Source: Lachnospiraceae bacterium
Lineage (GTDB): Bacteria > Bacillota > Clostridia > Lachnospirales > Lachnospiraceae
NCBI GenBank assembly: GCA_022510605.1
Contig: JAFLTB010000012.1
Span: 1 to 44,794, forward strand
DNA length: 44,794 nt
Reading direction: 5' to 3'
The translations under genes and the position numbers were made by a program. The notes under the pieces were generated by a model. The model was not told the origin of the DNA. It worked only from the letters and a program-made list of their open reading frames with translations, and searched no databases. Numbering within the stretch: the stretch's first letter is position 1; every line of letters starts with the position of its first letter. Positions 34,928-43,883 of the stretch are shown piece after piece.

Positions 34928-35395
34928 ATGGAAGAACTGATGAATGAAATGGAGATTGTAGAGGAAGTTCAGTATATTGTGGTAAAACTGGAAGACGAAC
35001 AGTACGGCATTGACATCCACTATGTGGATAATATTGTTCGAATGCAGAGGGTTACCAGAGTGCCAAAATCCCAGCCGTATTATGCAGGTGTTATCAACCT
35101 GCGCGGTGAAGTAGTTCCGATTATGAGTCTGCGCAGACGGTTTGATTTGCCAGACGATGAGTATAAATCGGCTACCCGTATTATCATTGTCCGTCTGGAG
35201 GACCAGTCCATGGTAGGCTTTGTCGTGGATGAAGTAAAGGAAGTTGTGAACATTGATCCACGAACAGTGGAAAAGCCAAACTTCAAGCTGGATGAGAAAA
35301 ATGCTTCTTATCTGACCGGTATCGGAAAGAAAGGAGAAAGCCTGGTTTCACTCCTCGACATCAAAGCGGTTGTAGAAGGGAACAAAAATGTATGA
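34928..35395 (+). CDS. cheW: chemotaxis coupling protein CheW
   Basis: A 155-residue single CheW domain. YIVVKLEDEQYGIDI begins the fold; the GVINLRGEVVPIMSLRRRF core and VDEVKEVVNID segment are typical. It links receptors to CheA. An AAGGAGGTG site precedes the ATG at 34928. The stop overlaps the cheD start by four bases. Confidence 0.95.
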   Translation: MEELMNEMEIVEEVQYIVVKLEDEQYGIDIHYVDNIVRMQRVTRVPKSQPYYAGVINLRGEVVPIMSLRRRFDLPDDEYKSATRIIIVRLEDQSMVGFVVDEVKEVVNIDPRTVEKPNFKLDEKNASYLTGIGKKGESLVSLLDIKAVVEGNKNV

Positions 35396-35877
35396 GTGAA
35401 GTAATAAGAGTGGGGATGGCAGATTATAAAATCTGCCGTGCCCCACAGAAAATAACAACCCTTGGACTGGGTTCCTGTCTGGGGGTTGTCTTGTATGACA
35501 AAACCACCCGGATATGCGGCATGGCTCATGCAATGCTGCCGGACAGCAGTAAGGTTTTAAGAAATGATAACCGCTGTAAATTTGTGGATACTTGTCTGGA
35601 GGATATGTATGAGGCCTTGCTGAATAAAAAGGTAAATCCCCGGAATCTGACAGCAAAAATAGCTGGCGGGGCAAAAATGTTTTCCCATAATTCCAAGAAT
35701 GAATTTTTGAATATTGGGGAACAAAATGTAATGGCAGTACGAAAACAACTGAAGAAATGGGATATTCCGATTGTGGCAGAAGACGTGGGGCTGACCTACG
35801 GCCGAACCATTATATTTGATCCGGAGACGGCTGAACTGCTAATCCGGGCGGTAGGAATAGGAGATTCCATTATCTGA
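35392..35877 (+). CDS. cheD: chemoreceptor glutamine deamidase CheD
   Basis: A 161-residue protein. The catalytic Cys29 (LGSCLG) and His46 (GMAHAMLPD) are in place, and the AKIAGGAKMF strand is conserved. CheD deamidates receptor glutamines and, in Bacillus, cooperates with CheC in adaptation. CheC normally precedes cheD; here cheW does. The ATG lies in the ATGA overlap with cheW. Confidence 0.94.
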   Translation: MSEVIRVGMADYKICRAPQKITTLGLGSCLGVVLYDKTTRICGMAHAMLPDSSKVLRNDNRCKFVDTCLEDMYEALLNKKVNPRNLTAKIAGGAKMFSHNSKNEFLNIGEQNVMAVRKQLKKWDIPIVAEDVGLTYGRTIIFDPETAELLIRAVGIGDSII

Positions 35878-35894
35878 TATGAGGTGTGTTGGAT

Positions 35895-36230
35895 ATGAAG
35901 TATCGATTTATTCCGGCTTTTGTCATGCTTTTGGCAGGGCTTGTCTGCTGTATTCTCAGTGTAGTACAGGGATGGCCGGTTATGACCAGTCTGGTGGCGC
36001 TTGTTATTGTCCTACTTGTCTTTTACATCATAGGGCAGATTGCGGCACAGGTGGTAGGAAGAGTGCATGCAGAACATCTGGCGGCTCTGGAAGCGGAGAA
36101 AAAGCGCAGAGAGGCAGAAGAGCAGAGACGGCAGGAGGAAGAAGAACGGAGACAGGCAGAGGAAGAGAAGCAAAGGGAAGAGGCAGAAGGCGAGACGGAG
36201 GGGCCCGATGAGGAACAGAGGGCATTCTGA
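35895..36230 (+). CDS. small membrane protein with a charged coiled-coil tail, unknown function
   Basis: I do not recognise this gene. From ATG 35895 it encodes 111 residues: two adjacent membrane helices (about 5-25 and 30-52) and a Glu/Arg/Gln-rich tail (about 60-105) that would form a coiled coil or single helix. In-frame GTG (35886) and TTG (35889) lie too close to the GAGGTG site, so ATG is preferred. It lies between cheD and fliA in the same direction, which suggests a motility-related or regulatory role. Confidence 0.7.
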   Translation: MKYRFIPAFVMLLAGLVCCILSVVQGWPVMTSLVALVIVLLVFYIIGQIAAQVVGRVHAEHLAALEAEKKRREAEEQRRQEEEERRQAEEEKQREEAEGETEGPDEEQRAF

Positions 36231-36291
36231 CACGGGAGATTCCCATGAAACAGAGATGGCAATAAGAGGACATAGGGGAAAGGATTAGCGA

Positions 36292-37056
36292 ATGAAAGAA
36301 GCGGAAAGACAAAAACTTTGGGATAATTATATGAAAACAAAGTCCCCGCAGCTCCGTGAGCAGCTGATTTTGGAATATGCCAATGTGGTAAATCTGGTTG
36401 CCGGGAGACTCAGTATGTATTTGGGATATACAGTGGAATACGATGATTTAGTAGGCTATGGTATATTTGGGTTGATTGATGCCATTGATAAATTTGACAC
36501 GGGAAAAAATGTAAAATTTGAAACATATGCCAGTCTCCGCATTCGGGGTGCTATTCTGGACCAGATACGTAAGATGGACTGGATTCCCCGCACCCTGCGG
36601 CAGAAGCAGAAGAAGATGGAGACGGCGGCCGCCAGTCTGGAGGCAGCTTATGGAAGACCGGCCACGGCAGATGAGATAGCCGATGAACTGGGGATATCCA
36701 GAGAGGAATATGATGGCTGGAAATCCGAGGCCGAGTTTACCAATATGGTTTCTCTGGATGATTATCTGGAACAGGGAAGCGAGGGGCGAATAGAGACCTT
36801 TGGTGCCAAATTCCAGCAGCCGGAAAAAGTGGTGGAAAAACAGGAATTGAAACAGATGCTTGTGGAGGCACTGAAAACCTTGACGGAAAATGAGCAAAAG
36901 GTTATTACCTTTTATTACTATGAGGAACTGACATTAAAGGAAATCAGCCAGATACTCAGTGTGTCGGAATCCAGAGTTTCGCAGCTCCATACAAAAGCTT
37001 TGCAAAAGATTAAAAATCAACTGGGAGATTCCGTAGATTTGCTGAATTTATTTTAA
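36292..37056 (+). CDS. fliA: flagellar RNA polymerase sigma factor sigma-28 (SigD/FliA)
   Basis: A 254-residue sigma-70-family factor with region 2 (VEYDDLVGYGIFGLIDAIDKFD, shown as VEYDDLVGYG and LIDAIDKFD; then KFETYASLRIRGAILDQIRKMDWIPRTLR-type segment), region 3 and region 4 (LTLKEISQILSVSESRVSQLHTKAL). It directs late flagellar and chemotaxis transcription from GCCGATAA-type promoters, such as the candidate before fliK. No anti-sigma factor FlgM gene is present in the window. Confidence 0.96.
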   Translation: MKEAERQKLWDNYMKTKSPQLREQLILEYANVVNLVAGRLSMYLGYTVEYDDLVGYGIFGLIDAIDKFDTGKNVKFETYASLRIRGAILDQIRKMDWIPRTLRQKQKKMETAAASLEAAYGRPATADEIADELGISREEYDGWKSEAEFTNMVSLDDYLEQGSEGRIETFGAKFQQPEKVVEKQELKQMLVEALKTLTENEQKVITFYYYEELTLKEISQILSVSESRVSQLHTKALQKIKNQLGDSVDLLNLF

Positions 37057-37078
37057 CAGGGCAGATGGAGGTAGAGAT

Positions 37079-38677
37079 ATGGCACGAAATGGATATTTTC
37101 AGGTGATTAATCAGGATGGCAAGGCCTGGCTGCAGGTTCATAAGCCGGAGGACGGCGGAGAAATGGTTTCGGTGGATGATGTTGTTCAATACCTGGACCG
37201 GATTTCTCTGGAGGATTGTGATTTGTCTGCCATAAGCCAGTATTTACAAAATGAGGATTTTGATATACCGCTTCGGCTGACGGATTCCGAAGTGCTGCCG
37301 GAATCAGAAAAATGTATTATCAGAGTGATAGACCAGGGAGTGCGTGCCCTGGCCAGATTTTATCCGGCCACCAGTGGCGGGCCCGCTCTGACAGAGGATG
37401 ACATTATTGGTGATTTGCGGCTGGCTGGTGTCCGCCATGGAATACATAAAAAAGCAATTGACCATTTTCTTGCCCATCGGGAATATTGCCGCGATTACAT
37501 TATCGCCGATGCAACGCCGCCGGTGCAGGGATATGATGCGGAGATAACGTATTTTTTTGACGTCAATGCCACGGCAAAGCCGAAGCTGAATGAGGACGGC
37601 AGTGTAGATTTTCATCAGTTGGGGAATATCAAGATAGTGACCGAGGGAGAAAAACTGGCCACTCTGAAACCCGCTAACCATGGCCGTGCGGGAATATCTG
37701 TGTTAGGTGCTCCCTTGAATCCGAAAAAAGTAAAGGTTCGCCACTTGCGGTTCGGCCGGAACATTGAGATATCGCCGGATAAATGCAATCTGTATTCCAA
37801 GGTGGCAGGACATGTCACTCTGGTAGACGATATGGTAATGGTTTCCGATATTTACCGTGTGCCTGCTGACGTGGATTCCTCTACCGGTGATATTGATTAC
37901 AAGGGAACTGTGGAAGTGGCGGGAAATGTCAATACCGGTTTTAAGATTAAGGCCGAGGGAGATATTATTGTCAATGGTGTTGTAGAAGGCGCCGTTCTGA
38001 TATCTGGCGGCAACATTGTATTAAAACGGGGTATGCAGGGAATGGAGCGGGGGGAACTCAAGGCGGCCGGCAACATTACGGCAAAATTCTTAGAAAACTG
38101 CAAGGTGGTCTGTGAAGGGGGATTAAGAGCCGATGCGGTTTTACACAGCGAAGTGGAATGCAGGGAGCAGATTCAGGTAAGAGGGAAAAAAGGCCTGATA
38201 AATGGAGGCTCCATCAAAACCTACAGTGGGATTCATGCCACGTCCCTGGGCTCTACCATGGGTTCTTCCACCAAGGTGGAAATTTTATCTGACATTGAAC
38301 TGGTGAAGCAGGCGAATCAACTGAAAGAGGATATAGAGGAAAGAGAAGAAAAACTGCATGGCATTGAGAAGACGGTAAGAACGATAAAGGAACTGCGGGA
38401 TTCATGGCAGGAGATTACGCCGGAGCAGATTCAGTTTATGAAGACAGCGGCAATGAGCAAGCCGATTCTAAAAAAAGAATTGCGTAAGATGCGCCGGGAG
38501 CGGGAGGATATTCTGGCCCGGATTGAGAAAAATAGAAATGTCTGCATCAAGGTAGAGGGCACTGTATATCCTGGTGTGAACATTATGGTTAAAGATGCGA
38601 CAAGAATTGTCAAGGAAGAGATGTCGCACTGCCGGCTGGTCCGGGAGGGAGCGGACGTCCAGATGAAAGGGCTGTAA
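37079..38677 (+). CDS. FapA / DUF342 family protein
   Basis: A 532-residue DUF342 (flagellar-assembly protein A) protein. An N-terminal domain is followed by a right-handed beta-helix-like middle with repeated short hydrophobic turns (VEVAGNVNTGFKIKAEGDI, VVEGAVLISGGNIVLKRG, and similar, about 275-400) and a C-terminal coiled coil with a small end domain. In Vibrio, FapA affects flagellar assembly and polar placement; what it does in Firmicutes is not established. GGAGG precedes the ATG, 22 bases after fliA. Confidence 0.88.
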   Translation: MARNGYFQVINQDGKAWLQVHKPEDGGEMVSVDDVVQYLDRISLEDCDLSAISQYLQNEDFDIPLRLTDSEVLPESEKCIIRVIDQGVRALARFYPATSGGPALTEDDIIGDLRLAGVRHGIHKKAIDHFLAHREYCRDYIIADATPPVQGYDAEITYFFDVNATAKPKLNEDGSVDFHQLGNIKIVTEGEKLATLKPANHGRAGISVLGAPLNPKKVKVRHLRFGRNIEISPDKCNLYSKVAGHVTLVDDMVMVSDIYRVPADVDSSTGDIDYKGTVEVAGNVNTGFKIKAEGDIIVNGVVEGAVLISGGNIVLKRGMQGMERGELKAAGNITAKFLENCKVVCEGGLRADAVLHSEVECREQIQVRGKKGLINGGSIKTYSGIHATSLGSTMGSSTKVEILSDIELVKQANQLKEDIEEREEKLHGIEKTVRTIKELRDSWQEITPEQIQFMKTAAMSKPILKKELRKMRREREDILARIEKNRNVCIKVEGTVYPGVNIMVKDATRIVKEEMSHCRLVREGADVQMKGL

Positions 38678-38696
38678 AGCGGAATGGAGGTTTTCT

Positions 38697-39005
38697 ATGT
38701 CATTGAATTCCATTGATATTGCCACTATGCTGCCACGGACAGTGGAAGCGGCAAATGCACAGGGTCGAGAGTTAAATCAGACACAGCATGCGCTGCAGCA
38801 GACAGCGGTTCAGTTTGAGGCCAGAACAGAGCGGGAGGCCAGACAGACTGTGGAATCGCAGAAAAGCGAAACCGAGGAGTACGATGCGGAGGAAGGCTCC
38901 TCCGGTGGTGGTGCTGGTTCCAGCAACCGGCGGAAAAAGAAGAAAAATACGGAAGAAGCCCCGGTGGCACCTCGTTCAAACAGTAGTTTTGACATTATGG
39001 TATAG
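38697..39005 (+). CDS. hypothetical 102-residue protein, motility-operon
   Basis: Not recognised. The first ~60 residues are an amphipathic helix rich in Gln/Glu/Arg (starting MSLNSIDIATMLPRTVEAANAQ). The rest is a Gly/Ser/Lys/Glu-rich disordered tail ending in SNSSFDIMV. No signal peptide or membrane helix. GGAGG lies before the ATG, and codon use resembles the neighbours. The tight spacing after fapA and before the SwrB-like gene implies cotranscription. Confidence 0.72.
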   Translation: MSLNSIDIATMLPRTVEAANAQGRELNQTQHALQQTAVQFEARTEREARQTVESQKSETEEYDAEEGSSGGGAGSSNRRKKKKNTEEAPVAPRSNSSFDIMV

Positions 39006-39032
39006 GGGTCAGGCTCCGGTGTGGAGGTTACT

Positions 39033-39929
39033 ATGACAGCATTAGAAGTGATATTAATAATCGTTGGTTTTGCCTGTATCTGTATCAGTTTTCTGGCATC
39101 CAAAAAATCGGGAGGCGGACAGTTCCTATTGGGTCAGGGAGAGGAACAAAATGTAACTGCCTCTGCCAGTCTGTGGACAGAAAAGGATGAAGAAAAGATT
39201 CGGGAACGGGTAAATGAACTGTTAGAGGAACGGCAGAGCGTTCTGGTGGAGGCCACAGAGGATGAGATGAATCGTCTCTGCAACGAAAAAATTATGGCAG
39301 TGGATGAATTTTCCAAACAGATTCTTGAGAAAATAGACAGCAACCATCGGGAAGTTGTCTTTATGTATAATGTGCTCAATGAAAAGGAAAAAGAAATAAA
39401 GCAAATTATGGCAGAGTCGGCGAAGGCAGAGCCGGTGTCTGCGCCGGAGACGACAGAAGTGCAGAAGCCGGCAGAGACGCCGAAGGCTGCAAGGGTGCAA
39501 AAGCCGGCGGAGACGCCAAGGGCTGCAAAAGTACAGAAGCCGGCAGAAGCGCAGGAGGCTGTAAAAGTGCAGAAGCCGGCAGAGACGCAGGAGGCTGTAA
39601 AAGTGCAGAAGTCAGCAGAAGCGCCGAAAGCGGCAAAGGTGCCGAAACCAGCGGAGCCTGCCCGGCCAAAGACGCGGCCTGCCGCTGCGCCGGTCAGAGC
39701 CACTGCGGAAAAGGCAAAAGAGCCGGTTCGCAGTAAAACCAAAGCGGAAAGAGCCGAAGGAACCGCTGACAGAAAGCCAGAGAACGTATCGGTGCCGGGA
39801 AATGTTAATTTACAGATTCAGAAGATGTATAAAGAGGGCAAATCCATACTGGAAATCTCCAAGGCTCTGAATATCGGGCAGGGAGAGGTCAAACTGGTAA
39901 TTGCGCTGTATGGAGGCAGAGGACGATGA
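39033..39929 (+). CDS. SwrB-like membrane protein with C-terminal helix-turn-helix-like domain (DUF6115-like)
   Basis: 298 residues: N-terminal membrane helix (about 3-22), a coiled coil (about 45-125), a low-complexity Lys/Pro/Ala/Glu region with a 12-residue repeat (about 143-214) and a C-terminal segment IQKMYKEGKSILEISKALNIGQGEVKLVIAL, cited as IQKMYKEGKSILEISKAL plus NIGQGEVKLVIAL. Architecture and place after the sigma factor and before rpsB match Bacillus SwrB, which activates the export gate. This equivalence is inference. ATG 39033 follows GGAGG. Confidence 0.78.
   Translation: MTALEVILIIVGFACICISFLASKKSGGGQFLLGQGEEQNVTASASLWTEKDEEKIRERVNELLEERQSVLVEATEDEMNRLCNEKIMAVDEFSKQILEKIDSNHREVVFMYNVLNEKEKEIKQIMAESAKAEPVSAPETTEVQKPAETPKAARVQKPAETPRAAKVQKPAEAQEAVKVQKPAETQEAVKVQKSAEAPKAAKVPKPAEPARPKTRPAAAPVRATAEKAKEPVRSKTKAERAEGTADRKPENVSVPGNVNLQIQKMYKEGKSILEISKALNIGQGEVKLVIALYGGRGR
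39459..39674 (+). repeat. 36-bp in-frame tandem repeat
   Basis: Five full units beginning at 39459, 39495, 39531, 39567 and 39603, plus a degenerate sixth from 39639. Each encodes VQKPAE followed by a T/A, P/Q, K/R/E, A and basic pattern of 12 residues. Because it keeps frame, copy number can change the protein linker length without breaking it. Confidence 0.85.
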
Positions 39930-40576
39930 AGGGAAAATATTTTTTGCGCGGGCTCGGTACGGGCATTCTTATAACTGCGCTTGTGCTGTGCATCCGTTAC
40001 CGGATGGGAGACGCCGGCACGGATGTGGTGGAACAGGCCAGAAAGCTGGGCATGGTGTTCCCGGAGGGTACCATGGAGCCGGCAAACCGGACGTTCCCTG
40101 TATCGCCTGCACAGATAGAGGGCCAGACGGAAGCACCGGAGGAAAATCAGCCAGAGGCACCAGCCCCAACGGAGGCAGCAGTTCCTTCCGCTGTGCCAGA
40201 GCAGACAGCGGTGCCGGAATCGACAGAGCCGGGCAACGGAGCGGGCGTAGACGTAGGGAATACGCCGGAGCAGGCTTCTGCAGTACCGACAAGTCAGCCC
40301 ACGGCGACGAGCCAGCCAACGGCAGCCAGCCAGGCGACCAAAAAGCCGCCCTCCAAGTCCAAAAATACCAGGACATTTACAGTCCGGGGAGGGCTATTAT
40401 CCAGCTCGGTATCCCGTGAAATGAGGGAGGCGGGCATTATAAAGGACAACGATGCCTTCGACCGGTATCTGGAAGAGCATGGCTATTCCAAAAGAGTCCG
40501 GGCTGGCACCTATGAGATACCCGTGGGGGCCTCTTATGAAGAAATTGCCAGAATCATCACCAGAACAAATTCTTGA
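39926..40576 (+). CDS. membrane-anchored protein with MltG/YceG LysM-like domain, lacking the catalytic domain
   Basis: 216 residues. A membrane helix (about 6-25) is followed by a long Pro/Ala/Glu/Gln/Thr linker (about 48-148), then a C-terminal ~60-residue domain (GGLLSSSVSREMREAGIIKD and a YSKRVRAGTYEIPVGASYEEIARIIT region, read as separate strands) that resembles the LysM-like part of the endolytic transglycosylase MltG. The catalytic part with its Glu is absent. It probably binds or senses peptidoglycan outside the membrane. ATGA overlaps the SwrB-like stop. A strong terminator follows. Confidence 0.72.
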   Translation: MKGKYFLRGLGTGILITALVLCIRYRMGDAGTDVVEQARKLGMVFPEGTMEPANRTFPVSPAQIEGQTEAPEENQPEAPAPTEAAVPSAVPEQTAVPESTEPGNGAGVDVGNTPEQASAVPTSQPTATSQPTAASQATKKPPSKSKNTRTFTVRGGLLSSSVSREMREAGIIKDNDAFDRYLEEHGYSKRVRAGTYEIPVGASYEEIARIITRTNS

Positions 40577-40606
40577 GTTTCCGCAGTTTTTAATACTGAA
40601 TTTTTA

Positions 40607-40650
40607 CTGCCGTGCCAGGAAATGGAACATTCCTGGCACGGCAGTTTTTT
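40607..40650 (+). terminator. Rho-independent terminator at the end of the fla/che block
   Basis: Arms 40607-40621 and 40630-40644 form a perfect 15-bp, G/C-rich stem with an 8-base loop, followed by TTTTTT at 40645-40650. It separates the flagellar operon from the GH8 gene. Confidence 0.92.
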
Positions 40651-40651
40651 A

Positions 40652-40680
40652 TTGCTTATATCGAAGCGTAATGGTATAAT
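40652..40680 (+). promoter_or_regulatory. sigma-A promoter for the GH8 gene
   Basis: TTGCTT (40652-40657), a 17-base spacer and TATAAT (40675-40680) with an extended TG motif at 40672-40673. Start near 40687, about 40 bases before the ATG, with AAAGGAGAGG as ribosome-binding site. Confidence 0.7.
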
Positions 40681-40726
40681 TAAAACAGTATAGTTAACTT
40701 GTAATCCATGCAAAGGAGAGGATATT

Positions 40727-43700
40727 ATGGCAAAACGCAGTATGAAAAAATGGGTTGTACTGACCCTGATTTTTGCTCTGACTTTGTCAATCTTTCCTTC
40801 TGCCGGGATAGGGGCCAAAAAGGCGGCAAAGGTAAAGTCGGTAAAAATCAAAAATTCTGATTCGGGTGTGCTTGTAATGAAGAAGAAGGAAAAAGCTACC
40901 TTGAAAATCGCCATTAATGGCAAAGTATCCAGGAAGGCCTGGAAAGAAGTAAAATTTCGTTCCAGCAGCAAAAAAATTGTAACGGTAAGCGCAAAAGGAA
41001 AAATGAAAGCGAAGAAAAAGGGAAAGACAACGATTACCGTCACATCAAAGAAGGGACAAAAAAAGGCAACATTAAAAGTTATTGTCGGCACAAAAGTAAA
41101 ATCCATGCAAATGAGCGTGGCATCAAAGACACTGTTACCAAGCCAGACATTCCAGTTAAGTGCAACCGTTCTTCCGAAAAATGCCTCCTATAAAGAGGTA
41201 CGCTGGAGTTCCAGCGACCAGAAGGTGGCAGAGGTTTCCTCCGGAGGGCTGGTACGGGCCATGGGAGTTGGAACGGTGACGATTACGGCAGCTTCGCAGG
41301 ATGGGACGAAAAAAAAGGCGTACTGCCAGATAACGGTAAAGGAATCGGATGATAACAATAGCACGATAAAGCCGGCGCCTACCAATACGCCGACAAAGTC
41401 GCCAACAGGTTCAGAGGAGGAGCCTAAGGAGACGGATGATTCGCAGAAACCGTCCACAGAAAATCCGACGGAAGGGCCAACAGGGAATCCGTCAGGGCCA
41501 ACGGCTACACCTACGGGAACGGCTTCGGGGCAGCCAACGGATGGTCCGGTTACACCGGCTACGATGCCGCCAGTGACAATACCTCCTGCAGTGCCTACAT
41601 CGACGCCAACATTAGCACCAACGCGGACACCAACACCGGACCCAGTCAGCGTACTGGAAGGAAATTGCAGTGATATGACCTGCAGCGGAAGCTATGCCGG
41701 TACGATTACAAAACCTTTTGATGGCGTGGCCCTGTATGGAAACGGGGATGGATGTAAGACCACGTATTTCTTTGATGGAATTAATAAAAAATACCGTATA
41801 GTTATAAAAGGGGCATCCAACAATTCCACTGCCGCCGGAGTATCGCTTTATATTGGCGGGAAAAAGAAGGGAGCTGTTGCCTTTACCGGGACGGAACTTC
41901 AGGAGCAATCCATTGATTTTAAGATGCAGGATGAGGAGACTGGCGAACTGGAAATTGAGTTCAGACTGGAGACAGATAACGGTTCCAATGACACATATCT
42001 GAACAGCTTTGAACTGTTTTTCCTGGGAGATATACCAGAGCCTCCGGCAGCGCCGGTACCGGCAGGCGGTGCCGCATATACCGGAAATTACCGCAATATG
42101 TTCCGGGAACTGGGATATAGTGAGGCAGAGATTGATGCCAAGGTAGAGGACGCATGGCAGCAGTTATTTTATGGAACCGAAGAGGAGAGAATTTATTATC
42201 CGGTAGAGCCGGATATGGCATATATTTATACGGCAGATACCAATGATGTGCGCTCGGAGGGAATGTCCTATGGCATGATGATATGCGTGCAGATGGATAA
42301 GCAGGAGGAATTTGACCGCCTGTGGAAATGGGCCAAAACCTATATGCAGCATACCAGTGGAGAATTTAAGAATTATTTTGCCTGGAAATGTTCTACCAGT
42401 GGTTCGAAAATGGATAATACGCCGGCTTCGGACGGAGAAGAATATTTTGCTACAGCACTTTTATTTGCTTCTGCCCGCTGGGGGGACAGTGATGGGATTT
42501 ACAATTACAATGAACAGGCGCAGATTATTCTGGACGCCATGCTTCATCAAAAGGACGACGGCCAGGGTGTGAATATGTTTGACAGCACTCATAAGATGCC
42601 GGTATTCTGTCCAATTGGCAATGCCGCCACCTATACGGACCCGTCCTATCATCTGCCAGCCTTTTATGAGGTGTGGGCGGAACTGGCGGAAAAGGATAAT
42701 GAGTTCTGGAGCGAGGCGGCAGAGGCCAGCCGTGCTTATTTCCAGAAAGCCACCAATGCCCAGACAGGGCTGGGGCCGGATTATTCGGAATATAATGGGA
42801 CTCCTAAACACGAGGGCGACCACGCCGATTTCCGTTTCGATGCCTGGCGCATTGCTGCTAACATTGCCTGTGACTATGCCTGGTGGGGAAAAAATAACTG
42901 GGCCACGACACATGCCAACACCCTGCATGCCTTTTTCACTGAAAAGGGTGTTGACAGCTATGGAAATCAATGGACGTTGGAAGGAAAAGAACTGAGTACC
43001 GACCATTCGCCTGGACTTGTAGCAATGAATGCGGTGGCAAGCCTGGCGGCCAGTGATAAGAAAGCATGGGCATTTTTGGAGGACTTTTGGAATATTTCTC
43101 CTACCACAGGAAAATACCGGTATTATGACGGCTGTCTTTATATGATGGGACTTTTGCACTGCAGCGGCAAATTCCGTACGTATCTGCCGGATGGTTCCAA
43201 ACCGGCAGCCAGTGCCACGATCACGGCTGACAGTTATGAATTTGACAAAAATGAATCGGAGCAGAAGCCGATTCGGGTTACGATGACCTTGAATGACAAT
43301 ACGCTGTCAGAAATTCGAAATGGAGGTACCGTACTGGCAAAGGGAACCGATTATTTGTTACAGGGCAACATTGTAACGATTGAAAAATCTTATCTGGCCT
43401 CCCTGCAAACAGGAACGGCTTCCCTGACATTTGTATTCAGTGCCGGCAGGAATGCGGTGCTTACCCTTACGATAAAGGATACTACGCCGGGAGCCGTGCC
43501 GGATATTAAGGGCCCATTTGAGGAGATTCCGGCCACTGCTTTTACCGACTCGAATGATGTAACGGTTGAAGATGGTACGGTAACCTTTAACAGTACCGAT
43601 TCGTGGATTTCCTTTTCTCTGGACTTTGGAACAGATTCTGTCAGCCAGGCTTCGGTTTATGTCAAGGAGCCGAATAACAGTGGTCAGATATTTATTTATC

Positions 43701-43867
43701 TGGATGGCTTGACGAGTCAGGTTTCCACAATATATAATCTGGGAAATGGAAGTTGGAAAGAGACCTCGAACAATTGCACCATAAACTCCGGCGGCACCCA
43801 TACGGTTTATGTGAAAACAAACAAAGCCGGTGTCATGCTTAAATGGCTGAAATTTACGAAAAAATAG
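40727..43867 (+). CDS. secreted multidomain GH8 glycoside hydrolase, exo-oligoxylanase-like
   Basis: 1046 residues. Signal peptide (about 1-30); two Big_2/Ig-like domains (about 33-205); a Thr/Pro linker (about 206-306); a carbohydrate-binding-like beta domain (about 308-434); a GH8 domain (about 453-820); an X2-type Ig domain (about 830-918); and a C-terminal CBM6-like domain (about 928-1046). The GH8 part strongly recalls reducing-end xylose-releasing exo-oligoxylanase (Rex): RSEGMSYGMM with proposed acid Glu511, SDGEEYFATALLFASARWGD and FRFDAWR with proposed base Asp705. Substrate is inferred. No cell-wall anchor motif was seen at the C-terminus; the Big_2 and CBM-like domains suggest wall or polymer attachment. 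Confidence 0.9.
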   Translation: MAKRSMKKWVVLTLIFALTLSIFPSAGIGAKKAAKVKSVKIKNSDSGVLVMKKKEKATLKIAINGKVSRKAWKEVKFRSSSKKIVTVSAKGKMKAKKKGKTTITVTSKKGQKKATLKVIVGTKVKSMQMSVASKTLLPSQTFQLSATVLPKNASYKEVRWSSSDQKVAEVSSGGLVRAMGVGTVTITAASQDGTKKKAYCQITVKESDDNNSTIKPAPTNTPTKSPTGSEEEPKETDDSQKPSTENPTEGPTGNPSGPTATPTGTASGQPTDGPVTPATMPPVTIPPAVPTSTPTLAPTRTPTPDPVSVLEGNCSDMTCSGSYAGTITKPFDGVALYGNGDGCKTTYFFDGINKKYRIVIKGASNNSTAAGVSLYIGGKKKGAVAFTGTELQEQSIDFKMQDEETGELEIEFRLETDNGSNDTYLNSFELFFLGDIPEPPAAPVPAGGAAYTGNYRNMFRELGYSEAEIDAKVEDAWQQLFYGTEEERIYYPVEPDMAYIYTADTNDVRSEGMSYGMMICVQMDKQEEFDRLWKWAKTYMQHTSGEFKNYFAWKCSTSGSKMDNTPASDGEEYFATALLFASARWGDSDGIYNYNEQAQIILDAMLHQKDDGQGVNMFDSTHKMPVFCPIGNAATYTDPSYHLPAFYEVWAELAEKDNEFWSEAAEASRAYFQKATNAQTGLGPDYSEYNGTPKHEGDHADFRFDAWRIAANIACDYAWWGKNNWATTHANTLHAFFTEKGVDSYGNQWTLEGKELSTDHSPGLVAMNAVASLAASDKKAWAFLEDFWNISPTTGKYRYYDGCLYMMGLLHCSGKFRTYLPDGSKPAASATITADSYEFDKNESEQKPIRVTMTLNDNTLSEIRNGGTVLAKGTDYLLQGNIVTIEKSYLASLQTGTASLTFVFSAGRNAVLTLTIKDTTPGAVPDIKGPFEEIPATAFTDSNDVTVEDGTVTFNSTDSWISFSLDFGTDSVSQASVYVKEPNNSGQIFIYLDGLTSQVSTIYNLGNGSWKETSNNCTINSGGTHTVYVKTNKAGVMLKWLKFTKK

Positions 43868-43883
43868 TAGTTTAAAACTAAGG

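Noticed and set aside
39901-40419. Second plus-strand frame (172 codons) overlapping the MltG-like gene
   Set aside because: Low-complexity composition and complete overlap with a gene whose start is coupled to the SwrB-like stop and whose C-terminal domain is recognisable.
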